Shown: piece by piece, positions 41,601 through 51,730 of the stretch
Layout: each line of letters opens with the position of its first letter
How positions within the stretch are numbered: the first letter of the stretch is position 1
Assembly (NCBI RefSeq): GCF_030265065.1
Contig: NC_080396.1
Span: 49,403,501-49,467,500, forward strand
Direction: 5' to 3'
Source: Corythoichthys intestinalis
Taxonomy: Eukaryota; Chordata; Actinopteri; Syngnathiformes; Syngnathidae
DNA length: 64,000 nucleotides
Notes under the pieces: model-generated
What the model was told of the DNA's origin: nothing
The model's input: only the letters and a program-made list of their open reading frames with translations
The model's database searches: none
Position numbers and translations under genes: made by a program

Positions 41601-44600
41601 AGACACGTCTGCCGCCCGGACACCGTAAGGGATGCACAAGGTTAGGATTGCTGCAGCGGAAGTTACTGAGCGAGAGATTTACTCCTGTTCAAAAGGCTTA
41701 GAAAATAAATTTGTGTATGAGACAGGCAGGGACCTGGCGGTCGCACTTTGGTTCCTCCTCTATGCGCAAGTTATTTTTTAGCGCGAGAGTGGAAGAGAGC
41801 TAGTTTGTTGCTCCTTCCCTTTCAGTTGTCCAGCAGTAGGTTCAAGTCGTGTTAATTGGAAAATGTAGTGCGAGAGGGGAACAGAAATTGTTCGTTGGGC
41901 CTTGCCTTTCAGTTGTCCAGCAGTAGGTTCAAGTCGTGTTAATTGGAAAATGTCCCTAGTGTGTTTCTAAGTCCTGTGTGAGTCTATAACAGGTGAGTAA
42001 ACAAGCCCTCTTGTACTGTTTAGCCTTTATTATTGTTGTTTTTGAGATGTTACTAGTTAGCACAGAGCACTATGCTAATTAGCGAATTCGCTAATGTGTA
42101 TTTCCATGTCTATTTATGCGTTGTTTGGTGGTGTACAAAAATTAATCCAGATTCAGAACGTGTAAAACCAGGATTAAGTACAGCAGTAACACTACAAGCA
42201 TGCAAAATAGTACAGAAATCTGTGAAAACAAACTGTATTGGTTAAACGAAGTCTTATTTCTAAAGGTACTTTATTTGTTTCCAGAAAATGAGGACTTCCT
42301 TCCACCAGTGTAATTTTTCATTGTATTGTTGGGAGAAAACAGCTAATGTTTTTGGACCTTTTTGTGAACTACAGCAGCTTTAGGTCAGCTTTGTGTTGTA
42401 TGGGCATGTTGAGAAATAAGTACTGCCTTTGAAATGGTTAATGTTTTTGCACTTTCTTGTACAAAAAAAAAAATTAAAAAGCAGCTTAAAGTGCATGTGA
42501 CACGAAAAAACATGTTTCTTTCATCATACACGCGGTATTTTATGCTCCTGAATGATATGGACTACTTGGATGTGTGTGGAAGCGATCGCTATATTTATTT
42601 AGTTTTTTGAATCCCGCGCCATGAAAATGAGTGACTTCCGGCTTCGGTCTTGCATTGAGGAGGAGGGCGCTGTGACGTGTACGGGTGAAGGCGTCCTCTT
42701 CACTAAACAGCCGTACTGTTGTGTATGAGGACTAAGGATTCAGCTGATTTTGCGGATTAATACGTTTATTTTTCACATCACGCAAGCCAAACGGCTGCAG
42801 AAAAATCTTGCTTTATGAGGGAGAGGCGTGTGCGCCTTTTTGGAGTTTCAAAAGGGTTCCCATTCACCGTGGATATTGGCCAAGCCCTACTACTGTGGGA
42901 CCATTAGACGTACGAGGAAGTGAGTAAACATCTTGTTTTGTATTATGTTAAATGTTAATACAGCGATTACAAAGTAAACACTACAAACTTTCTTTAAATA
43001 AAGGACTACTTACGTTTGATCATTGATAGGCATGTAAAAAGCTCTCCTCGTGCACATTAGCTGCACAACAACTGCAGCCGCTCTCCTCCGGGGAACGAAC
43101 TGTAAATTGCTCTCCGCCGGGCGGTTTGCCGATCCGCAAAGACAATCGACAACCCAGTCGTCATGTCAAAATAATCCGGGTAGTTATGTGTGATTTTCCG
43201 CTTCGAAGACTTTGAAACATCACTCGGTTCGAGTTAGCATGTCGGCTAGCTGTCACGCCTCTTGGTTTGTTTACATTCTCCGAAGCCGGGGAAGGGAAAT
43301 GACATATGTCCGATTTAGGTGTCATAAAATATCGTGCGGGAGGTGCGACAGTAAAGGTGAAGTCGATAGTTTTGACCATTATGGAGTAATTTTGCCATGT
43401 CGTCCTGAATAAGTGCATTTTTATTATTTCATATTCCATTTAGCACAAGAGTGTTATTTGTCATGACCATGCCATTTATTTAGCAATTGGGGAAAATACT
43501 TGGATAAAAAGAATATCCTGTAAAAATATTGAAGTAAAGAGACAGAAACAATGACATTTTGCAGCTCTCTTCGTCGCATTTTCCTCGTTGTGAATAGTTC
43601 CCCCTCAATGGGCTGACTGGTCCTTCTCAAGCCATTTATTTAGCTATTGGGGGAAAATATTTGGATAAAAACAATATCCTGTAAAAATATTGGAGTAGAG
43701 AGACTGAAACAATGACATTTTGTGTCTCTCTTCGTTGCGTTTTCCTCGTTCGGAATAATTCCCCCTCAGTGGGCTGAATAGTAAAACCGATGAGCCCAGT
43801 CACCCGCTGACGTCATCCAACTGTTGGGGACGCTTGAGCCCTATAATGGTAGGCGTGGCTAACCGGCAGATTAAAAGACCAATTTCTCGTCATCTGCGCT
43901 TTGCTAAATTGTTGTATATAGTCGAATAGTCTCAAAATATGATTTTAATTCACATAATAATGCTATTTGAGACTTTTTTTCTCCTGTCGTATTCTCTTTA
44001 AGGGCAGCTTTTTGCTGTATGGGTATGTTTCCATTGTTCCTGTTAAATCATTAGGATATTTCAAATAAATAATGGACATAAATTTGTTTGGCTATTTTAT
44101 TAATTAATACTGTATGATGCATCGATAATCGTGATACATGTGATCACCGTGATCATCGTTCAACGATCAAATCATAGCAACCTGAATCATAATCAAATCG
44201 CGGCGTGCCTTAGATGACACACTCCTAATATCCAGTCACCTGTGAGCTGCGCCTGCTGTCACTTCTAGCATGTGGAGGTGAGCTCCCATCCTCCTCCAGC
44301 TCCACCGCTTTTGTCTTCTTCTGACGATATTTAATCTCCAGAGATGGATCCCCCTCTGATATGGACAAGTATGAATAACAAATAAGCACTTGCACGCGTG
44401 TGTGACATGAGCTAACTCATTAGCTGGCATTGATGGCGATTGACGTTCAATTAATCTAGTGAGAGTTTAAATGGATTAGACGTCTTTAGTCATCAATGTC
44501 AGTGAATAATTTAATGATTGTAAAGATAGATAAACTCCAAAAAGAGAATTCACCTCGACAGGATGGACAGAACCATACCCGGATGGCTTTGGCTGCCTTC

Positions 44601-44896
44601 TCTGACACGCCCACACAGTTACCATGAAACCACTCGGCGCAGCCATCACAGCCTCTGATTGCACAAAAACACACTTGGGTTACAGGTGGAAATACCATAC
44701 AGTGCTACGGTCCTATGTGTGACACAGATGTTACAGGTGTGAATAATTTGGAGAGTATAGATAGTGTGGATTACATCATGAAACAGTTGATATCAGGTCT
44801 CCTACAGACACAATAGACAGGCCCCCTTGGCTTTTCCATGGGAGCATCTCCTCTGTCCTCGTCCTCGCCAGCATGAAGATGCGACGTCTCATCAGC
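35612..44896 (-). CDS. cxxc1: CXXC finger protein 1 (CFP1), SET1 complex subunit; first exon missing
   Basis: Thirteen exons in transcript order: 44896-44775, 44654-44554, 44355-44240, 41372-41214, 41112-40939, 40869-40765, 40428-40220, 37571-37364, 36757-36647, 36571-36522, 36427-36331, 36214-36062, 35758-35612. Phases agree; 1752 bp (583 aa to the stop). The PHD finger (YCVCRRPDINCFMIGCDG, WFHGNCV, WFCPSC) can read H3K4me3. The CXXC zinc finger (MCGECEACLRTQDC, CDFCKDMKKFGGPNK) binds unmethylated CpG. Acidic and basic linkers follow, then CLGPGCIQAARTSSKYCSDD, a coiled coil, and the Cys/His-rich C-terminus that contacts SET1 (CDVYNPQSKTYCKRLQVL, HYCWEKLRRAEVDLERV). CFP1 recruits SET1 H3K4 methyltransferase to CpG islands. 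The linker after the CXXC domain is shorter than in human (656 aa as I recall). An upstream start exon is expected but not identified; ATG at 45516-45514 has a fair context, with no convincing donor. Confidence 0.96.
37626..39893. mobile_element. hAT element, 2268 bp, perfect 8-bp target duplication
   Basis: The left end is TAGGGCTGCAGCTATCG and the right end complements it as AGTTTCAGCTCTA. Flanks are cagtgaat on both sides (37618-37625 and 39894-39901). Subterminal regions have AATCGAGTAATTG and CTCGAGTTGCTCGAG words typical of a common fish hAT family. It is non-coding and carries a nested TTAA-flanked element at 38451-39401. It fills most of the cxxc1 intron between 37571 and 40220. Confidence 0.9.
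38451..39401. mobile_element. piggyBac-like MITE nested in the hAT element
   Basis: The borders are TTAACTCTTTCACTCCCAG at the left and its complement CTGGGAGCAAATGAGTTAA at the right, so TTAA is duplicated (38451-38454 and 39398-39401). The interior is GC-richer than the surroundings (about 38900-39200) but holds no transposase. Being inside an intact hAT, it is the younger insertion. Confidence 0.82.
39968..40187. mobile_element. Short hAT derivative next to a cxxc1 exon
   Basis: Both ends match the 919-1717 family: left TATGGGTGGGGAGTTGAGACC-type sequence and right GTCACACCCCTG, with the TATCG-rich subterminal parts. The interior is deleted, giving 220 bp. The flanks cttacctg and cttgccag agree at 6 of 8. 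It lies 32 bp inside the intron from the cxxc1 exon at 40220. A (TG)n tract is at 39906-39931 beside it. Confidence 0.65.
42486..44001. mobile_element. piggyBac-like MITE nested in the 41458-44227 hAT
   Basis: The left end TTAAAGTGCATGTGACACGA and right end TCGTATTCTCTTTAA are loosely inverted. TTAA occurs at both borders (42486-42489 and 43998-44001). Inside is a two-copy tandem repeat of 160 bp (43471-43630 and about 43631-43784). No coding capacity. Calling it piggyBac-like rests on the TTAA borders only. Confidence 0.6.
43471..43784. repeat. Two-copy tandem duplication, 160-bp period
   Basis: Both units begin GCCATTTATTTAGC and contain AATATCCTGTAAAAATATTG, AATGACATTTTG and TTCCCCCTCA. 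They differ at roughly one base in ten. The duplication is internal to the nested TTAA-flanked element. Confidence 0.8.
44410..44516. repeat. TTAA-type palindromic repeat in cxxc1 intron
   Basis: The arms CTAACTCATTAGCTGGCATT and its diverged complement near AATGTCAGTGAATAATTTAA enclose TTAAATGGATTAGACGTC. It is a short, worn copy of the 23302-23468 family between two PHD-finger-region exons. Confidence 0.6.
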
Positions 44897-45786
44897 CTTT
44901 AAGACAAATTGAGAATGAACTCCTCAGCGTCAAATGTTGTTAGCATGAATTTGGAAAATAACCCATGCAGTCTAATGAGGGAGCTTTAATTCCTTCCAAA
45001 GTATTATTCATAACGGCTGATTAGTCTTTCGATATTGGCTGTACAAATGTCTACAACTCAAAATCTACTCGTTTTTTTTTCTATTCGCCTAAAGATTCTG
45101 ATGGAATCATTTTTAAGCAAGTTTAGAAACGTAAAAAAAAAATAAAAAAACTAGACCTTTTCAGATATTAGGGTGTCGTGACAATCATCAAGTTGTTGTC
45201 ATTATTTTAGTTCAGGTCCATCACTTTTCTGCAACTACTGATCTAACCTACTGTTCACAATAAGTCTTAAAGGAATGACACGTTTTAAAAACAACACTTT
45301 TTACTTTTGAAGAATTGCCAAAATCGTATTTTTAAGTACCAGGAATTACTACCAGCTTTACCATTCACCCGGTATCTGTATTTGTTACTGTGCAGCACAA
45401 GAGTAATTTTGCCACTCTGAGAAGTTGGCAAGCAGATGTGAAAAACAAACGAATACTGGCAAATGCGCGAAGAAGAATGAAGAAAAAAAAAGGCGTCGAC
45501 GCTTAGCAGCCGCCATTGCTTCTTTCACGTCGTCGTTTTTCTGTCTTCTTCAAGGTCACGAGACTCACCATCACTTGCAGGGAATCCAAAGGACGTCTTT
45601 TTATGTCCCAAACACGTCAACTGCTTTCTCTTTGTCAGACTACATCCTCCCCTCCTCTTCTTACCCATCACAACAGCAACAGCATCTTCGATCTCTTTTC
45701 TTCTTCTTTTCCTTCCTTTGCTGCCCTAGCTGAGTGGCAGCGACACTCTCAGGTAACAAAGAAAACTACAACAAAACTGCTGTACT

Positions 45787-47222
45787 ATGGAGGTAGATTT
45801 GTGTCTTTATTATTGAATCCAAAAAAAGTTGCTTCAATCAAATAAAAAGTTGCTTCAATCAAAATATATATTTTTAATCGAAGAAAAAGTCACTTCAATT
45901 AAAAAAAAAAATGTGTTTGAATGCAAAAATAAATTTGAAACTAAAAAAAATATATTTGAAAACTTTTTTTTTTTTTTTTAGTCAAGTTTTTTTTTTGATT
46001 GAAACAACATTTTTGATTGAAGTCATGCAATTTTGCGTTTGGACCACATTTTGGCTAGGACATTTGAGTATTTATTATGCAATCAAAAAATAAGTTGCTC
46101 CAAACAAAAAAAATATATATTTTCAAAAGAAAAATCACTTCAATCAAAAATTTTAAAAATTCAATCGTAGAAAAAAAGGTTTGAATGTGAAAAAATATTT
46201 GAGACTCAGAAATTCGCATTTGAACACTTTATTTTTTATTCAAACTGTTTTCTTTGATTGAAGCAGTCCTTTTTGTGTTTGAGCCATATTGGGGGTAGGA
46301 CATTTGTGTCTAAAACATTCAATCGCAATAAAAACTATTTTTAATCAAAGAAAAAAATCATTTGCAAAAATATATATTTTTTGGAAATATCTTTTTTTGT
46401 TTGAAACATATATGTTTTTATTGAAGTGTCACTTTTTTTGCAAAGCAAAACGCCTTTTTTTTTTTTTGAAATGGAAAAACTTTTGAACGCACTTTTTTTA
46501 GAAGTGGAAAAAGTTTTGAAAGCACTTTTTTCGATTGAATCATTTTGACAAAAATATTCAACTTCAACGCTAGTTCCGGTGTGTTTGAGTGGCAGGTGAC
46601 TCCACCAATGGCATAAAAGTACGAAGCAAGAATAATGGCTATCAGGGCTTTTTTGATTAAAGCAACTTTTATTGCGATTGAATGATTTAGACACAAATGT
46701 CCTACCCCTAATATGGCTCAAACACAAAAAGGATTGCTTCAATCAAAGAAAACAGTTTGAATAAAAAATAAAGTGTTCAAATGCGAATTTCTGAGTCTCA
46801 AATATTTTTTCACATTCAAACCTTTTTTTCTACGATTGAATTTTTTAAATTTTTGATTGAAGTGATTTTTCTTTTGAAAATATATTTTTTTTGAAGCAAC
46901 TTATTTTTTGATTGCATAGTAAAGACACAAATGTCCTAGCCAAAATGTGGTCCAAACGCAAAATTACATGACTTCAATCAAAAATATTGTTTCAATCAAA
47001 AAAAACTTGACTCAAATTTTTTTAAAAAATTTAATCAAAGAAAAATAGTTTTCAAATATATTTTTTTGAGTTTCAAATTTATTTTTGCATTTAAACACTT
47101 TTTTTTTTATTGCAGTGACTTTTTCTTCTATTGAATATATATATTTTGATTGAAGCAACTTTTTATTTGATTGAAGCAACTTTTTTTTTGATTGAATAAT
47201 AAAGACACAAATCTACCTCCAT
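45787..47222. mobile_element. 1.4-kb foldback element, two long inverted arms
   Basis: The left arm starts ATGGAGGTAGATTTGTGTC and the right arm ends with the complement GACACAAATCTACCTCCAT. The arms run about 700 bp each to a short centre near 46565-46640. They pair over almost their whole length, including TTTGTGTCTAAAACATTCAA-type words and repeated TTGATTGAAGCAACTT units. Flanks gctgtact (45779-45786) and gctgctct (47223-47230) agree at 6 of 8, suggesting an 8-bp duplication and a hAT-related origin. No coding capacity. Confidence 0.82.
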
Positions 47223-47600
47223 GCTGCTCTTGAGTTTCCAGGCGGGCGAATATTAAGGAAATTGGCTATTCCTGTTGCTTTTTTTTCTTTCTTTTTGTAG
47301 ATCGATATGATTGATTAGTTCCCACGTGCTTCTGTTTTTTTTTTTTATTGGAAAAGCTCAAGTGGCTTGCTGTTTTATATAATTCTTTCTCTTTATTTTC
47401 TTTTCATTCAAAATTTTACACTTAAGACGTTTAACCCCTCACAAAGCAAGTGACTATTTTTGGTCACAAAAAATATAAATGTTAACAATTATAATTTTAT
47501 AATTTTAGAATAATCAGTGTTCTATTTTTACACTATTTTTTTATATAATTGTGAATACTTCTATCAATCAATACAATGCTGATAAAAGTTAAATGAATGA

Positions 47601-47975
47601 AATTCAAATAAATGGATTGGACGTCTAGCGCCGTCAATGGCAGCTAATGAGTTAAATGAGTCTAAGGGTTTAAAAAAAAAAGCCATAATTCAAAAAGTAA
47701 CGCAAGTGACATAAAAGTAACGTTCTAAAGTTGATTTTTATTATTATTATCATTTAACGCATTGCATGCCACTGAGCACGATAGACGTCCAATTCATGTA
47801 AACTAAGAGGACTAGCCACAATACTCATCTGTCAGTGCCATTGAAGGTGCTAGACGTCCATTCCATTTTGACTATGAGGGGCGAGTGAACATTCATTCAA
47901 CGTTCATATACACACACACACATCGGCCCTCGTCAAAATGAATTGGACGTCACGTATAGTGCTGTAGCTAATGAG
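47601..47975. repeat. TTAA-type palindromic repeat pieces
   Basis: At 47610-47655 is ATGGATTGGACGTCTAGC followed by GTCAATGGCAGCTAATGAG and TTAA. At 47756-47975 are three further pieces in both orientations with CACTGAGCACGATAGACGTC and AATGAATTGGACGTCACG. They lie upstream of the mdfi-like gene. Confidence 0.6.
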
Positions 47976-48379
47976 TTAAATTAGTCCAATGGTAAAAACA
48001 AAACAAAAAAGAGTCATAATTTGTGCATTAAAGAGTTAATAAACAAAGAGGTAATAAAATTTCATTCTAAATTAGCAATTTTATTAGTCCAAAATTTCAT
48101 TTAATAAGTCTCTTTTGCAATACACTTGAGCACCAAAATTTGCCCACCCCTGATTTGCACTTAATCATCCACGTTTAACACATGACAATGTTTAGTTACA
48201 TACAGCGTTAATATTTTTTTTTTTTTTTTTTTTACTTCAACTGTCTGTCAAATCAAAAGCATTTCTTCTGACGCGCCCATAAGTGGGTGGGCGTTTACAC
48301 GGACACAAACACACACACACGACCACCCATCCTCCTGAAAAAGTGCTCTAGGCTCAAAGACACACACGCCTGGAAGCAG

Positions 48380-48417
48380 GGCAAAGCAGTGAGCAGAGGC
48401 TGCAGGTTGGATTTTAG
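48380..48417 (+). other. Possible non-coding first exon of the mdfi-like gene
   Basis: Sequence ending GGATTTTAG is followed by gtaaat at 48418, 235 bp before the first coding exon's acceptor. The true 5' end is unknown and the start given is arbitrary. This is a guess from splice signals only. Confidence 0.25.
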
Positions 48418-48653
48418 GTAAATATTCTAATATCATTTCATGAGCTAACCTACATTAATGTGGATTTGTATGATATTTAAAATTCTAATTAGATTGACTA
48501 AAAAAAAGTATAGTGTGTGAGACAGTAATCTGAATGTAAAAACAATGAGGTTTACCTAATTTAAAGGGGTCTTAATAGTTAAAAGTGAGTTTGAGCTTCA
48601 AAACATTTCTTCATGACTTTGAATATTTTGGGGGGGGTTTCTCATTGGACAGG

Positions 48654-51501
48654 ATGGACACTGTGACATCGCACCACTCTACACCTGGAATGGCTACTGA
48701 ATGCCCTGACCAATTTGAGTGCATCTCCATCCAGCCGACAACTGGCAGAACGCACCTACTTCAAAGTGCAGATCAAGTTACTACAGGTATTTGTAAAAAT
48801 AGCAAATGATGCCAACCTTAGTTTTTTTTTTTTTAAATTCACTGATTTCACCTGTGTCATCACCTGTAGGCCTGTGTGACACTCCAGAAACTCAAAAACA
48901 AGCGGACATCACGAATGTCATCACTGATGTTATCTCAGAAAAGGAAAACTTGCCAGAAGTTTCTCCCCCTCTTCCAGCGTGCACCAATGAGAAGCATCTC
49001 TATTCCAGGAAAAAACACACCACCTTCAAGACAAATGCTGCCCTTATTAATGAGGTGGCAGGAGACGGTGAGCATAATAAAACAGATGATGAGAGACCGA
49101 GAATAAACTAGGACGATTATTTGATAAAGGGATTGAAAGTGCATCGGTGGTTTTGTGAAGAGGGATTATAATTTATTCTCACTAGTGTAGAAGCCAGTTG
49201 AAAAATTAGCTAACAACCTTACAATAGTGGTGTTGTGTACGGTTTTGCTCAACAGTAAATACATTATTGTCTTTTTACGACTGAAATGATCTCAAACCTT
49301 GGCTATTTTCAGTCTTTTAATCACGGTTTCCTCTTGGCTACCTCTTCTTTCCATTTACTGTAGGGCCAGAGTAACTGCATGTGGAAAAAGGATTATCACA
49401 AAATCTTACGATTTGGCAAAATTTTGGAATATGTATGCGATTTCAAAAACTGTGAACATTTGAAAAAGGAAAACTATGTCAAATTGTACCTTTTCATCTT
49501 GTTTATAATCAATTGTGGTCATTTTGGCCGATTTAAAACCCTTGAAAACAATATTGAAAATAATAGAAATAACAACTGCTATACAAAACCTCAAGATCAG
49601 ATCGGTGCAGCATCTACATTTTGTCGGGTTGTCCGATTTATTGTTTGATCTATGTTGTATTATATGTCAGCAGTAATTCGCACAGAATGAAGGAATCCAT
49701 TGGGGAAAAAACAGGCAAAAAATACAATGCAGTGATAAAATTGGTAGATCATTTTAAATCTTAATATATACTTGAACTTAGCAGGTGAATGGTCAACATA
49801 TTGCACTTTCCAAAATTTTAGGAGGCGTCATAGAGACAGGAAGTAGAAAGATCAACAAACACACCCAATTCAATTATCAGCAGGACACCTTCAACATGAA
49901 CCTTATCTCTGATGAACATAAGCACCCATAAAAACACACACACGCACACCCTGATCATGGTATCATATTTTTGAAGTCTCCTCTCTCCAAATTGCAGAAC
50001 TGATGCATGCCGATAGAATGTTGCCTTTACTGACATGCCTTTTTCCTGGATGGATTCAGATTCCCTGTATTTTTTGAGTGACCCAAAAGACATTTGCAGC
50101 CAAAGCAGCGAGGTTCATACAGAGCCTACAGATTTTAATCGTCATGTCCTTAAGTGCAGTGTTCTTACAGTATATTGTTACAGTATCGTGTGTCTCTTAA
50201 AGCAGATTCTTCTTCTGCTTCTGTGCTACTGAGAAGTTCTCAGGGCCGGCCCAACCTATACACAGACTATGCAGCTGCTTAGGGCTCCTGACCACTAGGG
50301 GACCCCCAATCTGGCAATTGTTTAATTTATATTCTATTTTGTTCAATGCAGTTTGCTTTATTTGACTTTTGTGAGTTTTGATACTTGATTACAAGCTTTA
50401 AAAAAATAAAAGTTCTTCCTTAACTTCTTTCCTCTTTTAGAAAAAGGTTTGGCGCTAGCTACTGTAAGTACTGACAATCATTTGGGGTGAGAAGTTTGAA
50501 GTATGCAGCGCAACAAAATCTGATTAATATACAAAATATGGACGTATGGGTTGGATTGCATGTATGGGTTTCACAGTACACTGTGACGAAATGGTGGGCC
50601 AAAAATATTTTGCATTTTTTTGCTTAGGGCCCCCAAATGGCCTGGGCCGGCCCTGCTGAGAACCCACTTTTTTAAACAGTTCTGTGGCTTAAAACAGCTT
50701 CCTCTTTTGAGCTTTTGAAATATTTAGTGATGGTTGCACTTCTTAAACCAGAAAGTTAATCACAGCACGCTACTTCTGACTGATATGCAACCATGAGAAC
50801 TTTTACAGGCTGAAGGCCTGTCAAGTCGCCACCTGTGTTGTTGTAGGGGGTGCGTACACAATAATTTTTCATCTATTTCTCAGACGGATTACAATTTACC
50901 CCTTGATGCCAAAATTTCAAAAATAAAGGTTAAATCTTTCACTTTTGCTATCCAAAAGATGCAAATTAAGTTGAGAAAGTGAATTAAAATACAAAATAAA
51001 ATAAAAGTACAATAAAATGATCAATAGAAATTTAAAAGAAATCGGAGATTCAGTTGTTTTAGGTTGGGTTAATGCAACAAAACACAAGGCATGTTTAAAT
51101 ACCCAAACCTTAATTTCATTTGGTGTAAAACGTTTTAGAACCACTGGCTTAGACATGACGTCCTCTTTTGCATTACCTAACCCTACAGATGCCATAATAG
51201 GCCAAACTCGTGTCGCATTTACTGTCTTGTTTCCTCCACAGACTGCGGTGCTCACTGCCTACTAGCGTGCCTGTTCTGTGAGTTTCAGTCTATGTGTTGG
51301 GCGGCGGAGAGATTCGTGACATGCGGAGGACGCATATCCAGTTGTTGCTGGTTCGTGGACACCTGCTGCTGGTTCTGCTGCTGTTGCTGGAACGAGGCAT
51401 GCACTGTCTCGCTGGATTGTGGTGTATTAGAAGAATGCTGCAGCTCCGCTGACTGCTTGGAGATCTGTCTGGAGTGTTGCGCTATATGCTTCCCTTCTTA
51501 G
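48654..51501 (+). CDS. MyoD family inhibitor-like protein (I-mfa domain)
   Basis: Three coding exons: 48654-48786, 48870-49067 and 51242-51501, GT-AG, both introns in phase 1, 591 bp (196 aa). The start is ATG at 48654 just after an acceptor (48651-48652), so the 5' UTR is spliced. The N-terminal 110 residues are polar and not recognised. The last exon is the cysteine-rich I-mfa domain: DCGAHCLLACLFCEF, a CCWFCCCC cluster, then LDCGVLEECCSSADCLEIC and CCAICFPS at the very end. Family members bind basic helix-loop-helix and other transcription factors and hold them in the cytoplasm or inactive; members also bind Piezo channels. I see too many differences to choose between mdfi, mdfic and mdfic2: the ending CFPS recalls MDFIC, the short N-terminus does not. 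The 2.2-kb second intron holds a hAT MITE. Linkage to tfe3 fits the family. Confidence 0.88.
49068..51241. other. mdfi-like gene intron 2
   Basis: AT-rich intron of 2.2 kb. An acceptor-like site near 49821 opens a short frame that stops after about 38 codons, and I left it out because exons 2 and 3 join in phase without it. A hAT MITE occupies 50241-50655. Otherwise plain. Confidence 0.55.
50241..50655. mobile_element. hAT-like MITE with CAGGGCCGGCCC ends
   Basis: The left end CAGGGCCGGCCCAACC and the right end CCTGGGCCGGCCCTG are inverted. The interior has GGGCTCCTGACC and GGGCCCCCAAATGG near the tips. The length is 415 bp. CTGAGAA occurs on both sides but offset, so the target duplication is uncertain. 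No coding capacity. Confidence 0.65.
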
Positions 51502-51730
51502 ACAGGTCAATCAAAGAACTACAAGATTATGTCAATCCAAATGTACCCTCTTCATTTCTCATTAGAAGACATTAGATTTTCTAGAATTTCTTGGACTCCC
51601 GTGAGCCTTTAGTACATTAATTTGAGAGCACCAAAGTGGAATGGTGGTTATAATGTTAGTTCCTTTGTTGGTGCCGTGTCAACAACTATGATGATTTGTC
51701 TATTGGTTGTCTATAAATGCTACTGTACTG

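Larger units (their letters stand above)
41458..44227. mobile_element. hAT element, 2770 bp, perfect 8-bp target duplication, at a cxxc1 splice donor
   Basis: The left end TAGCAGTGTGCC and right end GACACACTCCTA are inverted with 10 of 12 matches. Both flanks are atatccag (41450-41457 and 44228-44235). The right duplication overlaps intron positions +5 to +12 of the cxxc1 exon ending at 44240. Internal features: a direct repeat of about 50 bp (TTTCAGTTGTCCAGCAGTAG at about 41819 and 41907) and a nested TTAA-flanked element at 42486-44001. No transposase frame is visible. Confidence 0.88.
44897..48652. other. Divergent intergenic region between cxxc1 and the mdfi-like gene
   Basis: The two genes are transcribed away from each other, so both promoters should be here. 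The 45430-45560 part is locally richer in CpG and could be the cxxc1 first exon and promoter. A 1.4-kb foldback element occupies 45787-47222. Copies of the TTAA-type repeat lie at 47610-47655 and 47756-47975. Poly-T at 48211-48234 is simple sequence. A possible non-coding first exon for the mdfi-like gene ends at a donor (TTTTAG, then gtaaat) at 48418. Confidence 0.45.

Noticed and set aside
45425-45845. Plus-strand open frames of about 100 codons as a gene
   Set aside because: Composition is low-complexity (runs of Lys/Arg or Ser), there are no domains, and they overlap the presumed cxxc1 upstream region on the other strand.
45787-47222. CRISPR-like array, because TTGATTGAAGCAACTT units recur
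   Set aside because: The units are irregularly spaced, degenerate and inverted about one centre; this is a eukaryotic foldback element.
49821-49940. An extra coding exon in the mdfi-like gene
   Set aside because: An acceptor-like site opens a phase-matching frame, but it stops after about 38 codons and shows no family similarity, while exons 2 and 3 join in phase directly into the I-mfa domain.
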